Shown here: positions 10,150 to 18,275 of the stretch, in pieces
How positions within the stretch are numbered: position 1 is the first letter of the stretch
Layout: every line of letters begins with the position of its first letter
Origin: Streptomyces sp. NBC_00091
GTDB taxonomy: Bacteria > Actinomycetota > Actinomycetes > Streptomycetales > Streptomycetaceae
Assembly (NCBI RefSeq): GCF_026343185.1
Contig: NZ_JAPEMA010000001.1
Location: 5,952,001 to 6,016,000 of the forward strand
Reading direction: 5' to 3'
DNA: 64,000 bases
The notes under the pieces: generated by a model
Seen by the model: only the letters and a program-made list of their open reading frames with translations
The model's database searches: none
What the model was told of the DNA's origin: nothing
Program-made: the position numbers and the translations under genes

Positions 10150-11646
10150 TCAGGGCCTGCCTGGCGGTTCCTGCCGGCTCGGGTACGTGATGTCGAACCA
10201 CGTGAAGTGGGCTTGGCTGGTGGAGGGGCGGCCGTTGGAGGTGGCGTAGAGGCCCAGCTGGACACTGGTGAACAGCGGGGTGAGGAAGGTGGCTTCGATG
10301 GTGGCCAGATCCTCCCAGGCGCCGTTCGGAGCCGCGTGGGCGAAGGTGTGGCTGAAGCCGCGGATGCGGACCCCCAGGCGAACGGGGCCCGGCGGGACGG
10401 GAACGCCGGCCAGGATCTCGGGCCCGTGGCGGAGGCTGAGTCCCTCCGTGGTGCGAAGGAAGAGGAGATGGGTGTCGTCGTCGAGGACTACGGCGAGGCC
10501 TGCCTCTTCGTCCGGTGCGGCGGGGACGAAGTGCAGTTCGGTGGAGACGTCGCAGTCGGGCTGTTCCTGGGGGCGGGCCAGGAGGGACGGGACGGTGCGT
10601 TCGCCGAGGTGTTCGGGGCGGAGCTGGAGGCGGAGTCCGTCGCCGGTGGTCCAGAACCGCGCGGGTGGGGTGCGCAGGGTGCTCCAGTCGGCGGCGAGGG
10701 TGGCGAAGTCGTCGTGGAGGGGCCGGCGGAGGTCGGTGTGGTCGACGGGAGAGAAGACCGGCCAGCCGTCGTCCCAGGTGATCCGGCTGAGGAAGGTCTC
10801 GCGGCCGAGGGCGGAGCCCGGGCGGACGCCCAGAAGGAAGGCCCGCCAGTCGCCGTACGGGGTTTGGACGAGGTCGGCGTGCCCGGTGCAGGTGACCGGC
10901 CCCTTGGCGGGTGGGAGCACCGGGTTGCCGGGGGCGCCCTCGTAGGGGCCGGTCACGCGGTCGGCGCGGGCGGCCACCACGCTGTGGTCCACATCGGTGC
11001 CGCCCTCGGCGGTGAGCAGAAGATAACTGCCGTCGATCTTGTAGAGGTGCGGGGCTTCCGACCATCGGGCGCCCGGGTGGCTTCCCGACCACAGGACGTG
11101 CTCCGGTCCCGTGAGCAGTCGTTCGTGGGGAAGGTATTCGCGCATCCAGATCGCGGTGCGGCCGCCGGCCTCGTCCAGCACGCGGGCGGCGGTGAACCAG
11201 GCCCGGCTGCCGCCGCCCCCGTCGCCATCGCCGTCGTCCGGACCGTCGTCGAAGAACAGCGACGGGTCGAAGCCCTCGCCGTCCAGCCAGATCGGCTGTG
11301 ACCACGGCCCCGCCGGGTCGGTCGCCGTGACGACGAAATGGCCGGGGCCGTCCATCAGTGTGCAGACGAGATGGAAGACCCCCTCATGGTGCCGGATCGT
11401 CGGTGCGAACAGACCCCGTGAGGGCTCGCACCCGTCGAGGTCGAGCTGCGACGCTCGGTCGAGCGCGGAGCCGATGCGCCGCCAGTTCACGAGATCGCGG
11501 CTGTGGAAGACGGGAAGGCCCGGGAACCATTCGAAGCTGGACGTCACCAGGTAGTAGTCCGCTCCCACCCGGCAGACGGACGGGTCGGGCCGGAACCCGG
11601 GCAGCACGGGATCACCGAAGACGGGATCATCGCAGGACGTGGTCAT
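10150..11646 (-). CDS. Cytoplasmic GH43 beta-xylosidase / alpha-L-arabinofuranosidase
   Basis: Removes terminal xylose or arabinose from imported oligosaccharides. No signal peptide. The five-bladed GH43 propeller carries the catalytic base in FRPDPSVC, the pKa-modulating Asp in EGFDPSLFFDD and the general acid Glu in RWSEAPHLYK. A C-terminal beta-sandwich (from about residue 310, HDDFATLAADWSTL) is the GH43_11-type domain that closes the active site, so xylosidase activity is favoured. The GC-rich stretch at about residues 145-155 encodes an Asp/Gly low-complexity insert. ATG overlaps the stop of the GH3 gene by 4 bp (ATGA, 11643-11646), so translation is coupled. Confidence 0.9.
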   Translation of the reverse strand: MTTSCDDPVFGDPVLPGFRPDPSVCRVGADYYLVTSSFEWFPGLPVFHSRDLVNWRRIGSALDRASQLDLDGCEPSRGLFAPTIRHHEGVFHLVCTLMDGPGHFVVTATDPAGPWSQPIWLDGEGFDPSLFFDDGPDDGDGDGGGGSRAWFTAARVLDEAGGRTAIWMREYLPHERLLTGPEHVLWSGSHPGARWSEAPHLYKIDGSYLLLTAEGGTDVDHSVVAARADRVTGPYEGAPGNPVLPPAKGPVTCTGHADLVQTPYGDWRAFLLGVRPGSALGRETFLSRITWDDGWPVFSPVDHTDLRRPLHDDFATLAADWSTLRTPPARFWTTGDGLRLQLRPEHLGERTVPSLLARPQEQPDCDVSTELHFVPAAPDEEAGLAVVLDDDTHLLFLRTTEGLSLRHGPEILAGVPVPPGPVRLGVRIRGFSHTFAHAAPNGAWEDLATIEATFLTPLFTSVQLGLYATSNGRPSTSQAHFTWFDITYPSRQEPPGRP

Positions 11647-13862
11647 GGAACCGGGACGATCTCGACCGGCACGGACAGCACCCGGTCGGCCGCCGGGTGG
11701 CGTACGGGGCCCTCCAGAGTGAAGGAGCCCTGGAGCGGCAGGTCGCCGCTGGACCGTCCGACGGCCACGCCGATCTCCCCGGGCTCCACTCTCCTGCGCA
11801 GGTCGAGCCCGGTGAAAGAGGTCCGGTCGGCATGGACGGAGAAGGTGATCCGGGCGGCCGCGCCCGGCTGCAGCTCGACCCTGCCGAATCCGGCGAGCCA
11901 CCGTTGCGGCCGGACGACGGACGCCACGGGATCGGAGAGGTACAGCTGGACCACCTCGGTCCCGGCCACCTCGCCGACGTTGCGTACGGTGACCGAAACG
12001 GAGACGGCCCCGTCCGTCGCGGCAACGGGATCCACCGACAACTCCGAGCAGGTGAAGCTGGTCCAGCTCAGCCCGTGTCCGAAGGGGAACAGCGGGGTCG
12101 GGTCCACCGAGCTCCAGTCGGTGTGCCCGCCGAGCCTCGCGTGCAGGTAGGTGCCGGGCTGGCCGCCGGCCTGGCGGGGGATGGAGACGGGCAGCCGCCC
12201 GGACGGTTCCGCGGCCCCGCTGATGATCCGGGCCAGCGCCGTCCCGCCCTCCTCGCCGGGGAAGAAGGCCTGCACCACGGCCGATGCGCGCTCGGCCAGC
12301 GTGCCGAGTGCGTAGGGCCGTCCGGAGACGAGGACCAGAACGGTCGGCACCCCGGCGTCCAGAACGGCGTCGGCGAGCGCGGCCTGGTCGCCGGGCAGGT
12401 CGAGGGTCTCGGCGTCGCAGCCCTCGCCGGAGGTGCCCCGGCCGAACATGCCGGCCCGGTCCCCGAGCACCAGCACGTTCACGTCCGGATCGTCCGCGGT
12501 GACCGTGAACCCGGCAGCGGTGAGCGCCTCGCCGAGCGTCGGGATCTCCAGCCCGAGGTCGCCGGGCAGCGCGACGTGGTTGGGGAAGGAGTAGCAGCCG
12601 AGGAAGGACTGGGGGTCGTCGGCGTACGGCCCGCTGATCGCCACGCGGCACGGCCGCAGCGGCAGGGTGCCGTCGTTGGCGAGCAGCACGGTGGACCGTT
12701 CGGCCAGGAGCCCGGCCAGTGCCCGGTTCTCCGGCGGGTCGAGGTCGACCGGCTCGGGCTTGACGGGTTCCCAGCCGGGGTCGAGCAGGCCGAGCTCGGC
12801 CTTCTGCAGCAGGACCCGTTCCGCGGCCCGGTCGATGAGCTCCTCGGACACGACTCCCGACCGGACGAGTTCGGTCAGCGGCTCGCCGTAGCAGCGGGCC
12901 GTGGGCAGCTCGACGTCGATTCCGGCGGTCAACGCCAGCGCGCCGGCCGCGCCCCGCGATCCGGTGACACCGTGCCGGGTTTCCAGGAAGGAGACGGCGT
13001 AGTAGTCGGCGACGACCACACCGCTGAAAGCGAGCTCACCCCTGAGCAGCTCGGTCAGCAGCCGTTCGTCGGCGGCCACCGGGACTCCGTCCACGTCGGT
13101 GTAGCTGTTCATCACCGACCGGGCGCCTCCCTCGCGCAGTGCCCGTACGAATGGCTCGACCAGTACGTCGGCGAACTCGCGCGGCCCCGAGGAGACGGGG
13201 GCCATGTTCCGGCCGCCGCGTGAGGCCGAGTACCCGGCGAAGTGCTTGAGCGTCGCCACGATCCCGGCGCCCTCCAAGCCCTGCACGTAGGCGGTGCCGA
13301 TCGCTCCGACGAGGTAGGGGTCCTCGCCTATGCACTCCTCGGTCCTGCCCCATCGGTAGTCGCGGACCACGTCGAGCACCGGGGCCAGCCCTTGGTGGAC
13401 GCCGACCTGCCGCATCCCCGCGCCGATGGCGGAGGCCATCTGGCGCACGAGCCCGGGATCGAAGGATGCGCCCCAGGCCAGCGGCCCGGGGAAGACCGTG
13501 GCTCCGAACGTCATGAACCCGGTCAGGCACTCCTCGTGAGCGACCGCCGGGATCCCGAACCGGCCGGATCCGGTCACCTGCCGCTGGAGCGAGGCGAGCC
13601 GCTCCATCCCGGCCTCCACGGCGATCGGCGCGGTGCCGTACACCCGGGTCAGCTGGCCGAGGCCGTGGGCGACGATGTCGTCCAGGCCGGGCGCGGACTC
13701 GCCCGAATCGTCCTCCATCGGCGCGACCGGTGCGCCCGGATCCGACGGCAGCGCCCAGAAGCCGGTGAGCTGACCCGCCTTCTCTTCCAGCGTCATTCGT
13801 TTCAGCAGATCGGCGACTCGTACGGACACGGGTATGAGGGGGTCACGCCAGGGCTCGGTCAA
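11643..13862 (-). CDS. GH3 beta-glycosidase (probable beta-xylosidase)
   Basis: Retaining exo-glycosidase acting in the cytoplasm; no signal peptide. N-terminal GH3 barrel with TLEEKAGQL, FGIPAVAHEECLTG, GRTEECIGEDPYLVG, KHFAGYSASRGGRN and the nucleophile region GVVVADYYAV (Asp). The alpha/beta domain follows (LANDGTLPL, GDRAGMFGRGTSGEG) and a C-terminal Fn3-like domain (VTVRNVGEVAGTEVVQLYL). 739 aa is normal for BxlA/BxlB-like enzymes. It lies 31 bp after the LacI gene and is coupled to the downstream GH43, so regulator and two intracellular enzymes form one minus-strand operon, divergent from the sugar importer. Beta-xylosidase specificity is inferred from the neighbours. Confidence 0.9.
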   Translation of the reverse strand: MTEPWRDPLIPVSVRVADLLKRMTLEEKAGQLTGFWALPSDPGAPVAPMEDDSGESAPGLDDIVAHGLGQLTRVYGTAPIAVEAGMERLASLQRQVTGSGRFGIPAVAHEECLTGFMTFGATVFPGPLAWGASFDPGLVRQMASAIGAGMRQVGVHQGLAPVLDVVRDYRWGRTEECIGEDPYLVGAIGTAYVQGLEGAGIVATLKHFAGYSASRGGRNMAPVSSGPREFADVLVEPFVRALREGGARSVMNSYTDVDGVPVAADERLLTELLRGELAFSGVVVADYYAVSFLETRHGVTGSRGAAGALALTAGIDVELPTARCYGEPLTELVRSGVVSEELIDRAAERVLLQKAELGLLDPGWEPVKPEPVDLDPPENRALAGLLAERSTVLLANDGTLPLRPCRVAISGPYADDPQSFLGCYSFPNHVALPGDLGLEIPTLGEALTAAGFTVTADDPDVNVLVLGDRAGMFGRGTSGEGCDAETLDLPGDQAALADAVLDAGVPTVLVLVSGRPYALGTLAERASAVVQAFFPGEEGGTALARIISGAAEPSGRLPVSIPRQAGGQPGTYLHARLGGHTDWSSVDPTPLFPFGHGLSWTSFTCSELSVDPVAATDGAVSVSVTVRNVGEVAGTEVVQLYLSDPVASVVRPQRWLAGFGRVELQPGAAARITFSVHADRTSFTGLDLRRRVEPGEIGVAVGRSSGDLPLQGSFTLEGPVRHPAADRVLSVPVEIVPVP

Positions 13863-13893
13863 GGAGTTCTCCTAGGGACTTCGACGACACGAC

Positions 13894-14907
13894 CTAGAGA
13901 CGGGGCGGGGCGGTGGAGAGCCTGACCTTGAGCTCGGTCGAGAGCTCCATCCGGGGGCTGACCAGGGGCTGACCGTCCAGGAGCTGGAAGAGTGTGCGGG
14001 CGGCGAGCCGGCCCATCTCCTCCAGCGGCTGGCGCACCGTCGTCAGCGGCGGTGACAGCCATTCGCACATCGGCAGGTCGTCGAAGCCGACCACGCTGAG
14101 GTCCTGGGGGATGCTCAGCCCGCCCTGCCGGGCGGCTTCGTAGACGCCCATCGCCTGCTGGTCGCTGCCGGCGAAGATGGCGGTCGGCGGCTCGGGAAGG
14201 GCGAGCAGTTCCCGTGCGCGCTGGAACCCGCCCTCGTGCTGGAAGTCGCCGAACCGGATCAGGTCGCGGTCGACCTCGATCCCGGCCCGCTCCAGCGCGG
14301 CGCGGTATCCGTCGATGCGGGCCTGACTGCAGAGCATCTCCTTGCGCCCGCCGATCGCGCCGATCCGGCGGTGCCCCAGCTCCAGCAGGTGCTCCGTGGC
14401 GGCGAGGCCGCCCGCCCAGTTGGTCGCGCCGATGCTCGGCACGCCGTTGCCCGGCAGGTCGATCGGGTCGATGACCACCAGCGCCACCCCGGCCTGTTCG
14501 ACCTGGGCACGCTGGGCTTGGGTGACCGAGGCGGTGACGAGGATGACGCCGTCGCTGTGGTGCAGGACCGGCAGGGCGGCCCAGCTCGACGGCGTGGCTT
14601 CGCCCGGCGGGACGAGCGACACGACGGTGCCGACGCTCCGCTGGGCGCACTCGGCCTCGACGCCGCGCAGGATCTCCACCGCCCACGCGCTGTCCAGACC
14701 ACCGATGATCAGGTCGACCAGGCCGGACCTGCGGGCCCTGGCCTGCCCGCCGGGGTGGAGGTAGTTGTGGGAGCGCAGCAGGCCCTCGATCCGTTCGCGT
14801 GTCGAGGGTGCGACATCGGAGCGGCCGTTGACCACCTTCGACACGGTGGCCTGGGAGACCCCTGCCTCCGCGGCGATGAGGGCCAGGGTCGGACGCTGCT
14901 CGCTCAA
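13894..14907 (-). CDS. LacI-family regulator, BxlR-like
   Basis: Repressor of the divergent xylo-oligosaccharide genes by context. The TTG start at 14907 is chosen because GGAG lies just upstream and the product begins at the HTH (SEQRPTLALIAAEAGVSQATVSKVVNGRS); the reading frame stays open upstream, but that part has no homology features. The sensor domain shows VDLIIGGLDSAWAVEILRG, AIGGRKEMLCSQARIDGY and IFAGSDQQAMGVYEAARQ. The VSQATVSKVVNGR-x-DVA recognition segment is of the type found in regulators that bind CGAAA/TTTCG dyads, which occur at 15092 and upstream of the GH10 xylanase. Confidence 0.88.
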   Translation of the reverse strand: MSEQRPTLALIAAEAGVSQATVSKVVNGRSDVAPSTRERIEGLLRSHNYLHPGGQARARRSGLVDLIIGGLDSAWAVEILRGVEAECAQRSVGTVVSLVPPGEATPSSWAALPVLHHSDGVILVTASVTQAQRAQVEQAGVALVVIDPIDLPGNGVPSIGATNWAGGLAATEHLLELGHRRIGAIGGRKEMLCSQARIDGYRAALERAGIEVDRDLIRFGDFQHEGGFQRARELLALPEPPTAIFAGSDQQAMGVYEAARQGGLSIPQDLSVVGFDDLPMCEWLSPPLTTVRQPLEEMGRLAARTLFQLLDGQPLVSPRMELSTELKVRLSTAPPRL

Positions 14908-15036
14908 CTTCTCTCCTCTGTGCGGACGTTCTGGGCTGACGACAGGTATCGCAAACTTTCGAAGAGTTTCCAGTCGGCGCGACCAGGTTGTCAAGCTCCA
15001 AGTGCGCTGCTGCCAAAGGGAAATCAGTAAGAAAGC

Positions 15037-15065
15037 TTGACCGGGGGCCCGTGCGTTCCTAGTTT
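15037..15065 (+). promoter_or_regulatory. Promoter of the bxlEFG-like operon
   Basis: TTGACC (15037-15042), 17 bp, TAGTTT (15060-15065), a convincing primary-sigma type promoter 73 bp before the ATG at 15138. The CGAAA-N3-TTTCG element at 15092 falls about 20 nt after the predicted start of transcription. Confidence 0.65.
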
Positions 15066-15091
15066 GTGGCAGCACCGAATCGAGGATGTTG

Positions 15092-15104
15092 CGAAAGAAT
15101 TTCG
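15092..15104. promoter_or_regulatory. CGAAA-N3-TTTCG operator of the importer operon
   Basis: CGAAAGAATTTCG, directly extended by AAAT so that ATTTCGAAAT is a second overlapping palindrome. Same dyad as at 3425 and 3492. A related element CTTTCGAAGAG occurs at 14956-14966 nearer the LacI gene. Likely bound by the LacI protein encoded at 13894-14907. Confidence 0.7.
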
Positions 15105-15137
15105 AAATCGAACCGTGTTCCCCACCCCGGAGGTCCC

Positions 15138-16430
15138 ATGGCCAGCACACCCCCGAGCCGACGAAGCTTCCTGGCGCTCTCGGGCCTGACCGCTCTGTCC
15201 GTCTCGCTGACCGCGGCCTGTGGCGGCGGGGACTCCGGCTCGATGCCGACGGCCGGCGGCAAGGTGACCTTCGCGTGGTGGAACATCGCCACGACGGAGC
15301 CGGGGAAGTCCCTCTTCCCGCAGATTTCCTCGGCGTTCACGGCCGCCCACCCGAACATCACGATCAAGACGACCTCGTTGGAGAACGAGGCGTTCAAGTC
15401 CAAGCTGACCGCCACCACCTCTTCGGGAAAGCTCCCCGACGTCTTCCAGACCTGGGGCGGCGGCGTTCTGCGGCAGCAGGTCGACGCGGGGCTGGTCGAG
15501 GACCTCACCGACGTGTTCGGCTGGTCGTCCGAGCTCACCCCGGTCTCGCTGCAGGCCTATCAGTTCGAGGGCCGGACCTACGGGGTGCCCTACGACGTCG
15601 GCATGGTCGGCTTCTGGTACAACAAGAAGCTCTTCGCCAAGGCCGGGATCGCCGCTCCGCCGGCCACCTGGGCCGAGCTCCTGGAAGACGTCAAGAAGCT
15701 CAAGGCGGCGGGCGTCACTCCGATCGCCCTCGCGGGCAAGGAGAAATGGCCCGGCCACTACTACTGGGCCTACCTCGCAATGCGCGTCGCAGGCCTCCCC
15801 GCGCTGCAGCAGGCCGCGACCGCCAAGGACTTCACCGGCGCGGGCTTCGTCCAGGCAGGCACCCACCTCAAGGAGCTGGTCGACCTCCAGCCGTTCCAGA
15901 CTGCCTTCCTCGGCGCCGGCTACGCCACCCCCGGCGGCCAGGCCGCGACCATGGGCAACGGCAAGGCCGCCATGGAGCTGATGGGGCAGTGGGGGCCGTC
16001 GGTGCAGAAGGACGCGGGCGCCGACCTCGGCGCGGACCTGGGCTTCTTCCCCTTCCCCACGGTCGACGGCGGGGTCGGTCGGGCCACCGACGTGTTCGGC
16101 GGTGGCGGTGGCTTCGCGCTGCGCAAGGGTGCGTCGAAGGAGGCGCTGGACTTCCTGAAGTTCTTCGTTCTGGACAACCAGTCCAAGCTGCTGGCCTCCA
16201 ACGGCTACCTGCCGGTGGTCAAGGGCGCGGAGAGCCAGCTCACCGACCCCAACAGGAAGGTGGTGGCCGACAGCCTGGTCAAGGCGACGGGCTTCCAGCT
16301 CTTCCTCGACCAGGCCTACCCGCCGGCGGTCGGCCAGGAGGTCAACGACAGCGTCGCCGACCTCATCGCGGGCAAGAAGACGCCCGAGCAGGTCACCAAG
16401 TCGATCACCGAGGCTGCGAAGGGTGCCTAG
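15138..16430 (+). CDS. bxlE: ABC transporter sugar-binding lipoprotein, BxlE-like
   Basis: Captures xylo-oligosaccharides at the membrane surface and delivers them to the permease. ATG at 15138 with GGAGG four nt upstream; signal peptide with lipobox LTAAC-GGG (Cys about residue 25). The remainder is a cluster-1 solute-binding protein (VTFAWWNIATTEPG, LPDVFQTWGGG, YGVPYDVGMVGFWYNKKLFAKAG, GGGGFALRKGASKEALDF). 430 aa fits the family. First gene of an operon with two permease genes and no ATPase; Streptomyces importers of this class share the MsiK ATPase. Ligand identity (xylobiose) is inferred from the LacI/GH3/GH43/xylanase context. Confidence 0.9.
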   Translation: MASTPPSRRSFLALSGLTALSVSLTAACGGGDSGSMPTAGGKVTFAWWNIATTEPGKSLFPQISSAFTAAHPNITIKTTSLENEAFKSKLTATTSSGKLPDVFQTWGGGVLRQQVDAGLVEDLTDVFGWSSELTPVSLQAYQFEGRTYGVPYDVGMVGFWYNKKLFAKAGIAAPPATWAELLEDVKKLKAAGVTPIALAGKEKWPGHYYWAYLAMRVAGLPALQQAATAKDFTGAGFVQAGTHLKELVDLQPFQTAFLGAGYATPGGQAATMGNGKAAMELMGQWGPSVQKDAGADLGADLGFFPFPTVDGGVGRATDVFGGGGGFALRKGASKEALDFLKFFVLDNQSKLLASNGYLPVVKGAESQLTDPNRKVVADSLVKATGFQLFLDQAYPPAVGQEVNDSVADLIAGKKTPEQVTKSITEAAKGA

Positions 16431-17412
16431 CTCCGTGTCCACCCTGACCAAGGAGCGGACGCAGGACGCCGGGCCGGTGGGCCCGCCCGCCCCGGCACGC
16501 TCGCTCCCGCGCCGGCTGGGAAGCTGGGCGTCCGTCGCCTGGTTCCTCGTCCCGGCTCTGGTCCTCTTCCTCGTCTTCGTCCTCGCCCCCATCGCGGTCG
16601 CCGTCTACACCGGCTTCTTCAAGTGGGGCGGGGTCGGCCCCCTGGAGGAGTTCGTCGGCTTCGGGAACTACGCCACCCTCTTCCGGGATCAGGTCTTCCT
16701 CGGCGATCTGGAGCGCGGGCTGTACCTGATCACGCTGTCGATCACGGTGCAGTTGCCGTTCGCGCTGTTCACCGCCGTCCTGCTCAACCAGAGGCTGCGC
16801 GGCCGGGCCGTCTACCGGATGCTGTTCTTCGCGCCGTACATCCTGTCCGAAGTGGTCACGGCGGTCCTCTTCACGATGATCTTCCTTCCCGGTGGCGGCA
16901 TGGCCGACCATCTCGCGGGCGCCCTCGGCCTGGAGGGGCTGCAGGGCAAGTGGCTCGCCGATCCCTCGACGGTCATGCCGACCCTGTTCGTGGTCATGAC
17001 CTGGAAGTACTTCGGGTTCCACATGATGCTCTTCCTCGCCGGGCTGCAAAGCATCCCGGGCGAGATCCTCGAGGCAGCCTCCATCGACGGCGCCGGCGCC
17101 TGGCAGCGCTTCCGGCACGTGACGCTGCCGTTGCTCGGCCCGACGATCCGGATCAGCGTCTTCCTTTCGGTCATCGGCGCCATCCAGCTCTTCGACCTCG
17201 TCTGGGTCATGACCGCGGGCGGGCCCAACCACTCCTCCGAGACGATGGCGATCTCGATGTTCCAGTTCGGGTTCAAGCGCTACCAGGTCGGCTACGCCAG
17301 TGCGATCAGCGTGGTCCTGTTCATGATCAGTCTGGTCTTCTCCCTCTTCTACCAGCGGTACGTTCTGCGCCGTGACCTGAGCGGGGCCGTCACCACGGGA
17401 GGTGGCCGATGA
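16423..17412 (+). CDS. bxlF: ABC sugar transporter permease, BxlF-like (MalF type)
   Basis: Inner membrane permease with six to seven hydrophobic segments starting at WASVAWFLVPALVLFLVFV. The MalF/MalG EAA loop for contact with the ATPase is visible as EILEAASIDGAGAWQRFRHVTLP. GTG at 16423 overlaps the end of the binding-protein gene by 8 bp; a GTG at 16435 is a possible alternative start. Ends in a 4-bp ATGA overlap with the next permease. Confidence 0.9.
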   Translation: MPSSVSTLTKERTQDAGPVGPPAPARSLPRRLGSWASVAWFLVPALVLFLVFVLAPIAVAVYTGFFKWGGVGPLEEFVGFGNYATLFRDQVFLGDLERGLYLITLSITVQLPFALFTAVLLNQRLRGRAVYRMLFFAPYILSEVVTAVLFTMIFLPGGGMADHLAGALGLEGLQGKWLADPSTVMPTLFVVMTWKYFGFHMMLFLAGLQSIPGEILEAASIDGAGAWQRFRHVTLPLLGPTIRISVFLSVIGAIQLFDLVWVMTAGGPNHSSETMAISMFQFGFKRYQVGYASAISVVLFMISLVFSLFYQRYVLRRDLSGAVTTGGGR

Positions 17413-18239
17413 ACGCCCGCAGAACGACCCGCGGCCTGTCGCTGCACGCCGTGGTCTGGCTGATCGGCGCGTTCGTCGTCGTGCCGCTGGTCTACGCGGT
17501 GATCTCCGGGTTCAAGAGCACCGGCGAGCTGACGACCAACCCGTTCGGGCTGCCGGAGCACTGGAAGACCGGCAACTACACCGGCATTCTCGGCGACGGA
17601 ATGTTCTGGCGGCAGATCGCCAACAGTGCGGGCATCGCGATCGGCACGGCATGCTGCACGGTGGCGGTCTCCGCGATGGCGGCGTTCGTACTGGCCCGCT
17701 ACGCCTTCCGGGGCAGGGAGCTGTTCTACACGCTGTTCACGATCGGGCTGATGTTCCCGTTCGCGGTGGCCGTCCTGCCGCTGTTCCTGCTGCTGCGCAA
17801 CTTCGACCTGCTCGACAACCCGCTCGGAGTGATCCTCCCGCAGGCGGCCTTCGGGCTCCCCATGACGATCATCATTCTGCGCGGGTTCTTCCGGACCGTC
17901 CCGGCAGAGGTCGAGGAGGCGGCCGTCATGGACGGCTGCGGCAAGTTCCGCTTCTTCTGGAAGATCCTGCTGCCGATGGCGCGTCCGGCGCTCGGCACGG
18001 TTTCGGTGCTGGCGATCGTCGCGAGCTGGAACAACTTCTTCCTGCCGCTGCTGGTGTTCAACGACCCGAAATGGCAGACGATCCCGGTCGGCGTCCAGCA
18101 GTTCCAGGGCCAGTACTCGACCGACTACGCGCTCGTCCTCGCCTACATCGTGCTCGCGATGGTCCCCGCCCTCGCCTTCTACGCCGTCGCCGAGCGGCAG
18201 CTGATCGGCGGACTGACCGCGGGCGCCACCAAGGGCTGA
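17409..18239 (+). CDS. bxlG: ABC sugar transporter permease, BxlG-like (MalG type)
   Basis: Second permease subunit, 276 aa with six membrane segments, the first at VVWLIGAFVVVPLVYAVI. The EAA loop is VEEAAVMDGCGKFRFFWKILLP. ATG overlaps the previous stop (ATGA, 17409-17412). The GH30 gene follows after 36 bp, so import and extracellular depolymerisation are probably in the same transcript. Confidence 0.9.
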   Translation: MNARRTTRGLSLHAVVWLIGAFVVVPLVYAVISGFKSTGELTTNPFGLPEHWKTGNYTGILGDGMFWRQIANSAGIAIGTACCTVAVSAMAAFVLARYAFRGRELFYTLFTIGLMFPFAVAVLPLFLLLRNFDLLDNPLGVILPQAAFGLPMTIIILRGFFRTVPAEVEEAAVMDGCGKFRFFWKILLPMARPALGTVSVLAIVASWNNFFLPLLVFNDPKWQTIPVGVQQFQGQYSTDYALVLAYIVLAMVPALAFYAVAERQLIGGLTAGATKG

Positions 18240-18275
18240 CCCGTCCCGCCCGACCTCCACCCCCGAGGAGACGCC

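Noticed and set aside
9930..10190. 86-codon plus-strand frame
   Set aside because: Begins within the operator, lacks a ribosome binding site and resembles no protein.
15138..18239. ABC importer ATPase gene
   Set aside because: No Walker motifs anywhere in the operon; a shared MsiK-type ATPase elsewhere is the better explanation.
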